A stretch of DNA of 64,000 nt from an uncultured Clostridia bacterium (GCA_944381075.1 CALWJT010000016.1:1-64000), one strand, 5' to 3'; numbered from the stretch's first letter, positions 16,112 through 25,579 are shown. The notes: generated by a model from the letters alone, not told the origin. A program made the numbers and translations.

Positions 16112-17538
16112 AGCGTCTCCGAAAGCTTTGCGCGCGCATCGTCCGGCATATGCGCAAGCTTATTGTGAAGTCCCTCGTTCATCAGCTCATATAAGGACTT
16201 ACCGAACATATTCGTATCCCAGAGCTTTCTCGGGTCCGTCTCAAATTCGCGCAGCAAGAAGCCGATCAGCTCCTCCGACTGCTGTTCAGTGCCGACGATC
16301 GGAGAGACCTCCGCCGTGATGTCCGCCTTGATCATATGAATGCTCGGCGCGGAGGCGCGAAGCTTCACGCCGTAGCTGCCGGCCTGCTTGACCATCTGCG
16401 GTTCCTCCAGCTTCAGGTCATAAAGGTCCGGCATGACGATGCCATAGCCGGTCTCCTCTACCTCGTCGAGCGCCGTCTTGACCTTGTCATACTGCTTTTT
16501 GACGTCGGCAAGCTCGACGAGCTGCTTCATCAGCGCCTCGTCCCCATCGATCTCAAGACCGGTCAGCTCTCCGATAAGCCGATAGAACAGTCCGTCGGCA
16601 AGCTCGATTGTGATTTTCGCGCAGCCGCAGCCGAGATCGATCTTATCGATGCGGACCTCTTTGATGTACTCGTTTTCATTCGCCTTCTCAAAGCATTTGG
16701 CGATGTCGCCCGTGCGCGTCACGCTGGCGGCGCACGCTGAAATCGTATCGTATACGGACCTGTGGATCGGATGCGAGCTGTCGAGCGCGTTCATATAATC
16801 CGGCAGGTCAACTGAGATCTCCGTGACCGGGAATTCCAACAGCACAAGCTCCAGGATATGCCGAATGTCGTTTTTGTCAAGCTCAAGACAGTTCACGAGC
16901 GCAACCGGCGCGTTGTAGCGCTCCTCCAGGAACAGCGCCAAGGAAACGGCCTCCTCGCTCTCAGGATGCGCGGAATTGAGCACGATCACAAACGGCTTGT
17001 TGATAGCGTGCAGCTCGGACGCGATGCGAGCCTCGCTGTCCACATAATTCTCGCGGGAAAGCTCGCCGAAGCTGCCGTCGCAGGTCACGAGCACCCCGAT
17101 CGTGGAATGATCCGTGATGACCTTCTGCGTGCCGATCTCCGCCGCCTTGTCAAACGGCATGGCCTCATCCGACCACGGCGTCATCACCATGCGGGGCTTG
17201 TCGCCCTCGAAATTTCCGAGCGCCTCGGGAACGATGTATCCCACGCAGTCGATCATTTTGACGGAAAGCACGGCGCCGCCGTCGAGCGTGACCTCCACCG
17301 CTTCGTCGGGGATGAACTTCGGCTCCGTCGTCATCACGGTCTTGCCCGCCGCCGACTGCGGCATTTCATCCTTGGCGCGCTGCTTGTCGTATTCGTTCTT
17401 GATATTCGGAATCACGAGCGTTTCCATGAATTTCTTGATGAACGTCGACTTTCCCGTTCTGACCGGACCCACGACGCCGATATAGATATCCCCGCCGGTG
17501 CGCGCCGCGATGTCTTTATAAATATTGGTATTTGCCAT
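16060..17538 (-). CDS. spoIVA: Stage IV sporulation protein A (spore coat morphogenetic ATPase)
   Basis: The 492-residue SpoIVA hydrolyses ATP to polymerise on the forespore surface and form the basement layer of the coat. The N-terminus MANTNIYKDIAARTGGDIYI and the P-loop GPVRTGKST (about residues 23-31) are diagnostic. They are followed by the TRAFAC-type switch regions (MIDCVGYIVP), the SpoIVA middle domain and a C-terminus ending GGLICIIL. The length matches the family. It is present only in endospore-formers, so it fixes the lifestyle of the host lineage. In B. subtilis it is made in the mother cell under sigma-E; I did not identify the promoter here. Confidence 0.97.
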   Translation of the reverse strand: MANTNIYKDIAARTGGDIYIGVVGPVRTGKSTFIKKFMETLVIPNIKNEYDKQRAKDEMPQSAAGKTVMTTEPKFIPDEAVEVTLDGGAVLSVKMIDCVGYIVPEALGNFEGDKPRMVMTPWSDEAMPFDKAAEIGTQKVITDHSTIGVLVTCDGSFGELSRENYVDSEARIASELHAINKPFVIVLNSAHPESEEAVSLALFLEERYNAPVALVNCLELDKNDIRHILELVLLEFPVTEISVDLPDYMNALDSSHPIHRSVYDTISACAASVTRTGDIAKCFEKANENEYIKEVRIDKIDLGCGCAKITIELADGLFYRLIGELTGLEIDGDEALMKQLVELADVKKQYDKVKTALDEVEETGYGIVMPDLYDLKLEEPQMVKQAGSYGVKLRASAPSIHMIKADITAEVSPIVGTEQQSEELIGFLLREFETDPRKLWDTNMFGKSLYELMNEGLHNKLAHMPDDARAKLSETLQRIINEGSGGLICIIL

Positions 17539-17846
17539 ATTCCCCTCCGCATTTTACCATGATTTTATTTGCTATATGCTTATGCGGCTCGTTCGGGTTT
17601 TATGACAGAAGTCGGACATTCTTTCCCCCTGCAAAAACGCCGGTATTTTTCTCTTTACACGCCGGCGGCTGCCGGCAATGGGAACCGGCCTTTTCCGGCA
17701 TGAAGCCGCCGTCTTTTACCGGCGCCGGCATTCTACGAATCATTGCCGATGTCGGCTGCCCGATATTTTTCCTTATGGGAATACCGCTTCTCCTTACGTT
17801 AAATCCCGGAAGGTCTAAGAGAAGACTGCCGTCTATTAGAAATTTA
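17539..17846. other. Intergenic stretch upstream of spoIVA
   Basis: About 300 bases without a supportable gene. The spoIVA promoter should lie at its left end, but I see no sigma-A consensus there, in line with sporulation-specific control. Confidence 0.5.
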
Positions 17847-18221
17847 TCATTCCGGATAAACCCTCTTCCAGTTATTCAGATCCTGCCATTCCGGCGCAAA
17901 AAGATCACCATCCAGCTTTACGGGTTTAAAATATTTGAAATCCGTCGGTTCAAGCTTCAATATATTCTTTATTATGGTCTCTTTCCTGCAATCCTCGACA
18001 ATAATTGTAGGAAGCCATAGTAAGCAGACTCGATCCATACTTTTGTCCCAATCATGCTCTTGTGCCAAAGACCATGCAGTTATGAATTCAATTATGTAAA
18101 GCTCTTCCTCATATTCGACAAGAACATCTCCACGACAGTCTTTCTGAGCCATATATAATTCATATACAGCAGGGTCCATATTCTTATCTTCTGAAATATA
18201 GATTTTTACGTTTTCAAGCAT
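17847..18221 (-). CDS. Hypothetical acidic protein
   Basis: The 124-residue soluble protein is acidic, with alternating strands (ENVKIYISEDKNMDPAVYEL, LVEYEEELYIIEFITAWSLA) and a tryptophan-rich end (PEWQDLNNWKRVYPE). There is no signal peptide and no cysteine motif. Size and composition resemble immunity proteins of contact toxins, but no toxin gene is adjacent and I cannot place it in a family. Start ATG 18221 follows AGGAGG. Confidence 0.55.
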   Translation of the reverse strand: MLENVKIYISEDKNMDPAVYELYMAQKDCRGDVLVEYEEELYIIEFITAWSLAQEHDWDKSMDRVCLLWLPTIIVEDCRKETIIKNILKLEPTDFKYFKPVKLDGDLFAPEWQDLNNWKRVYPE

Positions 18222-18268
18222 AGTGCTCCCTCCTATATGCTGGTATCCATGCGATCATGTTTAATCTT

Positions 18269-18886
18269 TTAATAGCCCAGCGGCACAATCAAAATTTTCT
18301 CCAGTGAACACAGAATATCGAAAAGGTCCTCCATATGTTTATGAAAGCCGTCAAATCTTCTTCTGCTGAGCCAGGGAAAACAAAACACTTCTTTCCTGTT
18401 GACATACCCTATCGCCGCCATGCACCGGAATTTTTCATTTCCAACACCCGATAACGGGCGCATAAATCTATTTTTGTCAATATGAAACATTTCCCGTATT
18501 TCCTCGGGCGTCTCTTTGAAACCGTTCTTTTTGATCCCTTTCAAGACCTGATGCTCTACCGTTCTTTTGGAAGCAAACAAAGGATATATTTCATCCATAT
18601 AGCATGAACAGGGCCAAAACCGCTCTAAATCGACGATATGATTATTAACCGTTACAGTCAGAGGCGAAGCCAGGCATTTTTGATTCTTTTTATTGCGATC
18701 ATATTGGTACATAGACAGCAGATAGCTTATGCCCCATATTTCCGAATCAATATCGCCCGTACGTATATTTAAGCCGCTGACAAAATGATAGGTAAGAAGT
18801 CCGCTGAATACATCGCAGGTGGTGTAATAGCAGGATCTGCAATTTATATATCCGGTATTGGTAATTTCGATGCTTTCTATTTTCAT
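18269..18886 (-). CDS. Degenerate ABC-ATPase-like protein of unknown function
   Basis: The 205-residue protein starts at 18886 (MKIESIEI), where GGAGG is well placed. Its outline follows an ABC ATPase without the catalytic residues. FVSGLNIRTGDIDSEIWGIS sits where 'f-G-e-i-x-G-x-x-G-s-G-K-S' is expected, with no P-loop lysine. RPLSGVGNEKFRCMAAIGYV sits where the 'LSGGxxQRxxxA' signature is expected, and KEVFCFPWLS follows like a Walker B strand lacking D-E. I infer an ATPase-fold protein that has lost nucleotide hydrolysis, possibly a sensor. This reading is structural inference only. Confidence 0.5.
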   Translation of the reverse strand: MKIESIEITNTGYINCRSCYYTTCDVFSGLLTYHFVSGLNIRTGDIDSEIWGISYLLSMYQYDRNKKNQKCLASPLTVTVNNHIVDLERFWPCSCYMDEIYPLFASKRTVEHQVLKGIKKNGFKETPEEIREMFHIDKNRFMRPLSGVGNEKFRCMAAIGYVNRKEVFCFPWLSRRRFDGFHKHMEDLFDILCSLEKILIVPLGY

Positions 18887-19196
18887 GGCTTCCTCCATCA
18901 TCTGCGGGTAAATTCAGCATATATTTCAGTATATATAACAAATTTTGGATTGTCAATCTCTTCTTTTTTGAGGATGCCGTTCTTTATCCCCTATGAACAT
19001 ATAGATTGCATCCGACAAGGCCCCGTCGATCCGGTAGGCCGCGGGACCGGCATCGGAAGCACAGCCCATTTTTCCTGACAGGCAAAAAGAAAAAGCCTTC
19101 AAAACTGTTCTTTTGAAAAGAACGGGAACGATTTGTTTTCGATAAAAAATTTTAAGGCGGAATCTGTGAATTTCTCGTTTTTTCTTTCGATATATC

Positions 19197-19225
19197 TTTA
19201 CTTTTTCCGAAAACCGTGATATGAT
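19197..19225 (+). promoter_or_regulatory. Promoter of nifJ
   Basis: TTTACT (19197-19202), 17 bases and TATGAT (19220-19225) precede the gene, leaving a leader of about 30 bases with ATCGGAGG as ribosome site. The 230 bases further upstream hold no gene. Confidence 0.6.
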
Positions 19226-19261
19226 ATAGGATAGACTGAAAGTATCGGAGGATAAAAAGTC

Positions 19262-22200
19262 ATGGCAAGAAAAAAGATTTCCATGGACGGCAATACCGCC
19301 GCAGCGCATGTATCGTATGCGTTCACGGAAGTAGCCGCCATCTATCCCATTACTCCGTCCAGCCCCATGGCTGAAATGACGGATTCTTGGTCCGCTACGG
19401 GCCTCAAGAATATCTTCGGGGAAAGAGTCAAGGTCATGGAGATGCAGTCCGAGGCAGGCGCTGCGGGCGCCGTACACGGCTCCCTTGCAGCCGGTGCGCT
19501 CACGACCACCTACACGGCATCTCAGGGACTCCTGCTCATGATCCCGAATATGTACAAAATCGCAGGCGAGCTGCTTCCCTGCGTCATCCATGTTTCCGCA
19601 CGCTGCGTCGCGTCCCACGCGCTGAACATCTTCGGCGACCATTCCGACGTTTACGCATGTCGTCAGACCGGCTTTGCGATGCTCGCGGAATCCAATCCGC
19701 AGGAGATCATGGACCTCGGCGCCGTCGCGCATCTGTCCGCCATCAAGGGCAGAGTTCCCTTCCTCAATTTCTTTGACGGCTTCCGCACCTCTCATGAGAT
19801 CCAGAAGATCGAGGTCTGGGATTACGATGAGCTCGCTTCCATGATCGATAAGGACGCGCTCGCCGCTTTCCGCGCACATGCGCTCAATCCCAACCATCCC
19901 GCTCTGCGCGGCTCCGCCGAAAACGGAGACATCTTCTTCCAGCACAGAGAGGCGTGCAATCCTTACTACGACGCAGTCCCCGCGATCGTCGAGGACTACA
20001 TGAACAAAGTCAACGAAAAGATCGGCACAAACTATAAGCTCTTCAACTATTACGGCGCACCGGACGCCGATCGTGTCATCATCGCGATGGGCTCCGTATG
20101 CGACACCATCGAGGAGGTCATCGATTACCTCACCGCCAAGGGCGAAAAAGTCGGCCTTGTCAAGGTCCGTCTGTACCGTCCGTTTGTTGCGGAGAAGCTC
20201 ATAGAAGCCATTCCGAAAACGGCGAAGAAGATCGCGGTCCTCGACCGCACGAAGGAACCCGGCGCGCTTGGCGAGCCGCTTTACCTCGACGTGGTAACGG
20301 CGCTTGCCCAGGGCGGCGTCGGCGCGAAAGTCGTCGGCGGCAGATATGGACTCGGCTCCAAGGACACGACGCCCGCGTCCATCTTCGCGGTTTATGAAAA
20401 TCTCACGAAGGATGCGCCGAAGAACGGCTTTACCATCGGCATCGTCGACGACGTGACCGGTCATTCTCTGGAGGAAAAACACGCACCCGATACCGCGCCC
20501 AAAGGGACGATCTCCTGCAAGTTCTGGGGACTCGGCGGCGACGGAACGGTCGGTGCGAACAAGAATTCCATCAAGATCATCGGCGATCATACCGACAAAT
20601 ACATTCAGGCATATTTCCAGTATGACTCGAAGAAAACGGGCGGTGTGACGATCTCGCATCTGCGCTTCGGCGACAGCCCGATCAAATCCACCTATTACAT
20701 CACCAAGGCCGATTTTGTCGCGTGCCATAATCCGTCTTATATGCTCAAGGGCTATAAAATCGTCAACGACGTAAAGCCGGGCGGCACCTTCCTTCTCAAC
20801 TGCCAGTGGACGCCGGAAGAACTCGACCGCCATCTGCCTGCGGAAGTGAAAAGCTATATCGCGAACAACGATATCAAATTTTATACCGTAAACGCCATCG
20901 ACAAGGCGCGCGAGATCGGTATGGGCAAGAGGACCAACACGATCCTGCAGTCCGCCTTCTTCGCGCTGGCGAACATCATGCCGATCGCGGAAGCCGTTGA
21001 CTACATGAAATACATGGCGAAGAAGTCCTATCTCAAGAAGGGCGAGGCCGTCGTGGAAATGAACTACAAGGCCATCGACGCAGGCGTTGACGCTATCGTC
21101 AAAATCGACGTTCCGGCTTCCTGGAAGACCGCAAAATCCGACGGCGCCGAGGCGAAAGCCGAGGGCACAAGACCGGAGCTTGTCAAATTCGTCAATGAGA
21201 TCGTGTTCCCCGTCGCAAAGATGCAGGGCGATTCCCTTCCCGTTTCTGCTTTCCGCGACATGCCTGACGGACAGTTCCCGCAGGGCGCTGCGGCTTATGA
21301 AAAGCGCGGTGTCGCCGTGGACGTCCCCGTTTGGCATCCGGAAAACTGCATCCAGTGCAACCAGTGCTCCTATGTCTGCCCGCACGCCACGATCCGCCCG
21401 TTTGCCATGAACGCCGAGGAAGCGGCGAAGGCGCCCACCTCCACCAAATTCACCGCAAAGATGGTCGGCAAGGGCTGCGAGGACTACAAATTCTCTATCG
21501 CGATTTCTCCGCTCGACTGTATGGGCTGCGGACTCTGCGTGAACGTCTGCCCGACCAAGCCTGAAAAGAGAGCGCTTGAAATGGTTCCGCAGGAAAGTCA
21601 AGCAGATCAGCAGGCAGCATTCGATTACGCGGTCGCACACGTAACGAAGAAACCGACGCCGTTCGCAGATACCACGGTCAAGGGCTCACAGTTCAATCAG
21701 CCGCTGCTTGAGTTCTCCGGCTCGTGCGCAGGCTGCGCCGAGACCTCCTATGCAAGACTCATCACGCAGCTTTTCGGCGAGAGGATGTATATTTCCAATG
21801 CAACGGGATGCTCCTCCATCTGGGGCGGCTCCGCTCCCTCCACGCCGTATACCGTCAATCGCGAGAGCGGCCGCGGACCGGCCTGGGCAAACTCCCTGTT
21901 CGAGGACAACGCAGAGCATGGACTCGGCATTGCGCTCGGTCAAAAGACCATCCGCGAGAAGCTGAAAGCGAAGGTGGAGGCGCTCATCGCGTCCCATGCC
22001 ACCGCCGAGATCAAAGCGGCGGGTCAGGAATGGCTCGACACCTATAACGACGGCAAAACCAACACGAACGCGGCAAAGAAGCTGATCGCGGCGCTGGAGG
22101 ACGGTATCCTCACAGCCGAGGAAGGCATTGCGTTCTTCTCCTCCGACGAAGCAAAGGCAAAATTCGGCGACAAATGCCCCGAGATCCTTGCGCACATGAA

Positions 22201-22948
22201 GGAGCTGAAGGCGACCGGCAAGAACTGCGACTGCGAGGCCTGCACGCTCGCTTCGGAAATCCTTGCGGAAAAGGATTACCTCTCGAAGAAGTCCATCTGG
22301 ATCTTCGGCGGCGACGGCTGGGCATATGATATCGGCTTCGGCGGACTTGACCATGTCATCGCCTCCGGCGAGGATGTGAACATCATGGTATTCGACACTG
22401 AGGTCTATTCCAACACAGGCGGCCAGGCCTCCAAGGCTTCTCAGCTTGGACAGGTCGCACAGTTTGCGGCCGCCGGAAAGGCGACGAAGAAAAAGGACCT
22501 TGCCAACATCGCCATGTCCTATGGCTATGTCTATGTCGCGCAGATCGCAATGGGCGCCGATATGAATCAGACCATCAAGGCGCTGGCGGAGGCGGAGGCC
22601 TATCCGGGTCCCTCTATCGTCATTGGCTATGCACCCTGCGAGATGCACGGCGTCAAGGGCGGTATGGGCAACTGCCAGGCGGAAATGAAGCGTGCCGTCG
22701 AGGCAGGCTATTGGCAGATGTTCCGCTTCAATCCCGAGCGGAAGGCCGCCGGAGAAAATCCGCTGACCATCGACAGCAAGGCGCCGACGGCAAGCTATAT
22801 CGACTTCATCAAGAGCGAGACCCGTTACAGCCGTCTTGTTCAGTCCTTCCCCGACAGAGCGGAGACGCTCTTTGCGGAAGCCGAAAAGCAGGCAAAGGCA
22901 AAATACGAAAAGCTCCTGAAGCTCAGCGAGCTTTATGCAAACGATTGA
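19262..22948 (+). CDS. nifJ: Pyruvate:ferredoxin (flavodoxin) oxidoreductase
   Basis: This single-chain PFOR of 1228 residues converts pyruvate and CoA to acetyl-CoA, CO2 and reduced ferredoxin, the central step of anaerobic catabolism. Domain order is regular. Domain I contains YPITPSSPMAEMTDSW, followed by domains II and III. The two-[4Fe-4S] ferredoxin domain has CIQCNQCSYVCPH and CMGCGLCVNVCP. The TPP domain has CAGCAETSY and GDGWAYDIGFGGLDHV, then NTGGQASKAS. It is some 40-50 residues longer than many PFORs, the excess lying near residues 900-1000 before the second TPP segment (it includes CDCEACT). A strong terminator follows at 22977. Confidence 0.97.
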   Translation: MARKKISMDGNTAAAHVSYAFTEVAAIYPITPSSPMAEMTDSWSATGLKNIFGERVKVMEMQSEAGAAGAVHGSLAAGALTTTYTASQGLLLMIPNMYKIAGELLPCVIHVSARCVASHALNIFGDHSDVYACRQTGFAMLAESNPQEIMDLGAVAHLSAIKGRVPFLNFFDGFRTSHEIQKIEVWDYDELASMIDKDALAAFRAHALNPNHPALRGSAENGDIFFQHREACNPYYDAVPAIVEDYMNKVNEKIGTNYKLFNYYGAPDADRVIIAMGSVCDTIEEVIDYLTAKGEKVGLVKVRLYRPFVAEKLIEAIPKTAKKIAVLDRTKEPGALGEPLYLDVVTALAQGGVGAKVVGGRYGLGSKDTTPASIFAVYENLTKDAPKNGFTIGIVDDVTGHSLEEKHAPDTAPKGTISCKFWGLGGDGTVGANKNSIKIIGDHTDKYIQAYFQYDSKKTGGVTISHLRFGDSPIKSTYYITKADFVACHNPSYMLKGYKIVNDVKPGGTFLLNCQWTPEELDRHLPAEVKSYIANNDIKFYTVNAIDKAREIGMGKRTNTILQSAFFALANIMPIAEAVDYMKYMAKKSYLKKGEAVVEMNYKAIDAGVDAIVKIDVPASWKTAKSDGAEAKAEGTRPELVKFVNEIVFPVAKMQGDSLPVSAFRDMPDGQFPQGAAAYEKRGVAVDVPVWHPENCIQCNQCSYVCPHATIRPFAMNAEEAAKAPTSTKFTAKMVGKGCEDYKFSIAISPLDCMGCGLCVNVCPTKPEKRALEMVPQESQADQQAAFDYAVAHVTKKPTPFADTTVKGSQFNQPLLEFSGSCAGCAETSYARLITQLFGERMYISNATGCSSIWGGSAPSTPYTVNRESGRGPAWANSLFEDNAEHGLGIALGQKTIREKLKAKVEALIASHATAEIKAAGQEWLDTYNDGKTNTNAAKKLIAALEDGILTAEEGIAFFSSDEAKAKFGDKCPEILAHMKELKATGKNCDCEACTLASEILAEKDYLSKKSIWIFGGDGWAYDIGFGGLDHVIASGEDVNIMVFDTEVYSNTGGQASKASQLGQVAQFAAAGKATKKKDLANIAMSYGYVYVAQIAMGADMNQTIKALAEAEAYPGPSIVIGYAPCEMHGVKGGMGNCQAEMKRAVEAGYWQMFRFNPERKAAGENPLTIDSKAPTASYIDFIKSETRYSRLVQSFPDRAETLFAEAEKQAKAKYEKLLKLSELYAND

Positions 22949-22976
22949 TTGGATTTCATACAGAAAAATTTGAAAT

Positions 22977-23014
22977 AAAAAGCGGTCCGCCCCAATATGG
23001 GCGGACCGCTTTTT
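22977..23014 (+). terminator. Terminator of nifJ
   Basis: AGCGGTCCGCCC (22981-22992) pairs perfectly with GGGCGGACCGCT (22999-23010) and is followed by TTTT. Confidence 0.9.
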
Positions 23015-23111
23015 ATTTGCTCGGCAGCTTTCATCATCTATGAAAAGACGGAGCAAGTACTTTTCTTTTTATACCTCCAATTCAAGTATAAATACCGGTG
23101 CGCTTTCCCAT

Positions 23112-23151
23112 AAAAATAGTCTCCGAAAAGATATAAAACTTTTCGGAGACT
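23112..23151 (-). terminator. Terminator of the zinc-ribbon gene
   Basis: AGTCTCCGAAAAG (23118-23130) and CTTTTCGGAGACT (23139-23151) are exact complements; on the minus strand ATTTTTA follows. Confidence 0.85.
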
Positions 23152-23159
23152 GCCAAGGA

Positions 23160-23483
23160 TCAAGATAAAGCGGCCATCATTCCCAACATTATCAACATAC
23201 CGAAGATGGAGCTGGCAATCGAACAAAGCTCCCCGATGATACTGACGATCAAACCGGAAACACTGCCCGAACACTTATATTCCTTTACGCCAAGAACAAT
23301 CCCGATAATGGAAAGGATATGTCCGATCAAAGCAAAAAGCCATCCAAACAGGATCCCAAGGATGCCAAGGATCAAAGGCACCGGGTTAAAAGACCGATTT
23401 TCTTCTTTTGCCGGGGTTCCGCAGTTTGGGCAAAACGAGGAAGAGTCCTCCATTTCATATCCGCATTGCTTACAAAATTTCAT
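23160..23483 (-). CDS. Zinc-ribbon membrane protein
   Basis: The 107-residue protein starts with a zinc-ribbon (MKFCKQCGYEMEDSSSFCPNCGT: two CxxC pairs). Two hydrophobic segments follow (VPLILGILGILFGWLFALIG and an extended C-terminal hydrophobic region SGLIVSIIGELCSIASSIFG). It belongs to the broad zinc-ribbon/DUF4190-like group of small membrane proteins; function unknown. AGGGAGG precedes the ATG and a terminator follows, so it is a single-gene unit. Confidence 0.8.
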   Translation of the reverse strand: MKFCKQCGYEMEDSSSFCPNCGTPAKEENRSFNPVPLILGILGILFGWLFALIGHILSIIGIVLGVKEYKCSGSVSGLIVSIIGELCSIASSIFGMLIMLGMMAALS

Positions 23484-23633
23484 CGTATTCGCCTCCCTGT
23501 CTAAAAATGCACAATTGGTACTTTAAATTGTATCATTCTATTCTATATTTGTCAATATAAAATGATATCCCTAAAATGAACGGACAATTTTACGGCATTC
23601 CGTATATATAAAACTTTAAATTCTTATGAATGG

Positions 23634-24554
23634 TCATGCATCTGCATTTTCAATGATTTCCTGCCGCTCAAAATCAACAATGCCGCTCACTTCAGCGAGG
23701 AACGCCTCACGCTCCTCCGCTGTCAGGCGGCGCAGAGGCTTTGTACACTGCCCCACCTCAAAGCCCATATGACAGAGGAGCTCCTTTGTGGACGCAATGG
23801 CATGATATTGGATCAAAACGGTAATAACCCGATTGATCGTCTGCTGAAGCGTTTTCGCCCGCTCTACACAGCCGTTCCGGTACGCATCGTACAGCTTTAC
23901 GAACAGTCCCGGCATCACATTATAGGTCGTGCCGATGCCGGCATCGGCCCCAATGGCGAGTCCGCAGACCAGCATTTCATCCGGTCCGTTGATGACGTTG
24001 ATGTTTCCTCCGTTTATATTTTTCAGCAAGCCCATGGAATAATAGTCGGGATAGGTCCACTTGATCCCGATGATGTTTTCCACCTTCATGAGCTCTTCTA
24101 CAAGCGAAACCGTAAGCTTTGTGTTCGCAAGCCCGACGCCGTACATGACAAGCGGGATCTCCGCCGCGGCGGCGATCTGCTTATAATACTCAATCACTTC
24201 TTTTTCCCCATATTGGAAATAGATAGGCGGAATCGATGAAACAGCCGCCGCGCCGGCCTCTCTCGCATGGACGGCCAGCTCCAGCGTTGTCGGAAGATCA
24301 ATCGCGCCGACATGCGTGATGACCGGGACTTTTCCCTGCACGGCATCCAACACCACCTCTAACAGCTTTTTTCTCGTCTCCTTTTTCAAAAGCAGCCCCT
24401 CTCCGGTCGAGCCGCAGATATAAAAGCCGTTCACTCCCTCCGACATCTGCCATTTGACCAGTCTTTCCGTTTCCCCGACAAGCACTTCCCCGTCCTCGGA
24501 AACAGGACTGACGAGTGCGGGCAGAATCCCGCGGAACAATATATTTTGCTTCAA
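23634..24554 (-). CDS. Dihydrodipicolinate synthase / N-acetylneuraminate lyase family aldolase
   Basis: The 306-residue TIM-barrel class I aldolase has YICGSTGEGLLL (the pyruvate-carboxylate binding GSTGE motif) and a Schiff-base lysine in IGIKWTYPDYY (about residue 168). A conserved tyrosine lies in PLVMYGVG. Family members cleave or build pyruvate-derived keto acids. The S-T-G-E form, and the isolated position away from lysine genes, favour a lyase of the N-acetylneuraminate type over DapA, but no sialic-acid genes are near. The start is TTG at 24552-24554 with GGGAGG upstream; no internal ATG is as well placed. Confidence 0.85.
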   Translation of the reverse strand: MKQNILFRGILPALVSPVSEDGEVLVGETERLVKWQMSEGVNGFYICGSTGEGLLLKKETRKKLLEVVLDAVQGKVPVITHVGAIDLPTTLELAVHAREAGAAAVSSIPPIYFQYGEKEVIEYYKQIAAAAEIPLVMYGVGLANTKLTVSLVEELMKVENIIGIKWTYPDYYSMGLLKNINGGNINVINGPDEMLVCGLAIGADAGIGTTYNVMPGLFVKLYDAYRNGCVERAKTLQQTINRVITVLIQYHAIASTKELLCHMGFEVGQCTKPLRRLTAEEREAFLAEVSGIVDFERQEIIENADA

Positions 24555-24728
24555 AACAAAACGCCTCCCAATCGATTTATGATATGTTTATTTTACCTAA
24601 AATCCCTGAATTTTGCAAGAGACTGGCCGAATTTTAATATAAAATCCTGCCCCGCTGTCTTTTCTCCGATAAAATGACGTTCATCTGCACAGAATAAGGA
24701 TGATCCCGTCATGATGGAGGAATATCAA

Positions 24729-25394
24729 ATGAAAAAAATTTTATCCATGCTCCTCTGCTTTTGCCTGCTTGGCGCGCAAATGTCCGTCAGAGCTGCGGAA
24801 AAAAACGAATATCTGATCTTGATCAATTCCGAAAATCCCTTGCCGGAGGATTATGCCCTTATCTTCAAGGATGATTTTGTCGATGTCAAATCGACAAGAG
24901 ACGACGGCAGGCCCCCTCAGAAGCTGCGAAAAGCAGCCGCCGAAGCGCTGGAAGAGCTGAACGCCGCGGCCGCCGAAGCAGGATTTTCCAACATCAGCGT
25001 AACAAGCGCATATCGTTCCCGCGAATATCAAAAGCAGTTGTTCGACGGCGCAGTGGAGCGCTATCTCGCACGCGGGATGACAAAGAAAGAAGCGCTGCAC
25101 CTGACGAAGCGCTATTTTGCGGAGCCAGGGAAAAGCGAGCATGAAAGCGGCCTTGCTGTAGACATGCATCACCTGTCCTGCGCTTCGCTCGCCTTTGCCG
25201 AAACCGCAGAATACCGGTGGCTCTCTGAGCATGCGCATCTGTATGGCTTCATTCTCCGGTATCCGGAAGGAAAAGAAAAAATCACAGGAATCGCTTTTGA
25301 ACCGTGGCATTTTCGATACGTCGGGAAGGAAGCTGCGGCAGAGATATACGCATCGGGCCTATGTCTCGAGGAATATTTAAATAAAATTTCATAA
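24729..25394 (+). CDS. D-alanyl-D-alanine carboxypeptidase, VanY/M15B family
   Basis: The 221-residue secreted zinc peptidase trims the terminal D-Ala from peptidoglycan stem peptides. A signal peptide covers MKKILSMLLCFCLLGAQMSV plus RAA. The zinc motif SEHESGLAVDMH (SxHxxGxAxD) and the second site EPWHFRYVG (ExxHxR-like) are intact. SAYRSREYQKQLF is the conserved substrate-contact region. I chose the ATG at 24729 (GGAGG upstream) over an earlier ATG. There are no van genes nearby, so a housekeeping wall role is likely. Confidence 0.92.
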   Translation: MKKILSMLLCFCLLGAQMSVRAAEKNEYLILINSENPLPEDYALIFKDDFVDVKSTRDDGRPPQKLRKAAAEALEELNAAAAEAGFSNISVTSAYRSREYQKQLFDGAVERYLARGMTKKEALHLTKRYFAEPGKSEHESGLAVDMHHLSCASLAFAETAEYRWLSEHAHLYGFILRYPEGKEKITGIAFEPWHFRYVGKEAAAEIYASGLCLEEYLNKIS

Positions 25395-25410
25395 AAATCT
25401 AAAAAACCTC

Positions 25411-25439
25411 TTGCAAAACGGGTAAAATTATGATATAAT
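25411..25439 (+). promoter_or_regulatory. Promoter of tRNA-Glu
   Basis: TTGCAA (25411-25416), 17 bases and TATAAT (25434-25439) end 28 bases before the tRNA. Confidence 0.8.
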
Positions 25440-25467
25440 ACAAACCGCGCCGGATTCCGGTCGGTAT

Positions 25468-25542
25468 GGCCCGTTGGTCAAGCGGCTAAGACATCGCCCT
25501 CTCACGGCGAAAACATGGGTTCGATTCCCGTACGGGTCACCA
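25468..25542 (+). tRNA. tRNA-Glu (anticodon CUC)
   Basis: A complete cloverleaf is visible. The acceptor GGCCCGT pairs with ACGGGTC, the anticodon stem TCGCC/GGCGA encloses loop CTCTCAC (anticodon CTC), and the T arm is ATGGG-TTCGATT-CCCGT. The encoded ACCA end completes it. Its own promoter precedes it and a terminator follows directly. Reads GAG codons. Confidence 0.97.
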
Positions 25543-25543
25543 C

Positions 25544-25579
25544 AAAAGAAAAACCACCAGATATGGTGGTTTTTCTTTT
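25544..25579 (+). terminator. Terminator of tRNA-Glu
   Basis: AAAAGAAAAACCACC (25544-25558) pairs with GGTGGTTTTTCTTTT (25565-25579). Confidence 0.9.

Noticed and set aside
18953-21640. Long minus-strand open frame (895 codons) opposite nifJ
   Set aside because: It is a composition effect antisense to a certain gene: no domain, His/Arg/Asp-rich sequence and no ribosome site.
21686-23056. Minus-strand open frame (456 codons) opposite the nifJ 3' half
   Set aside because: Crosses the nifJ terminator and has no recognisable content.
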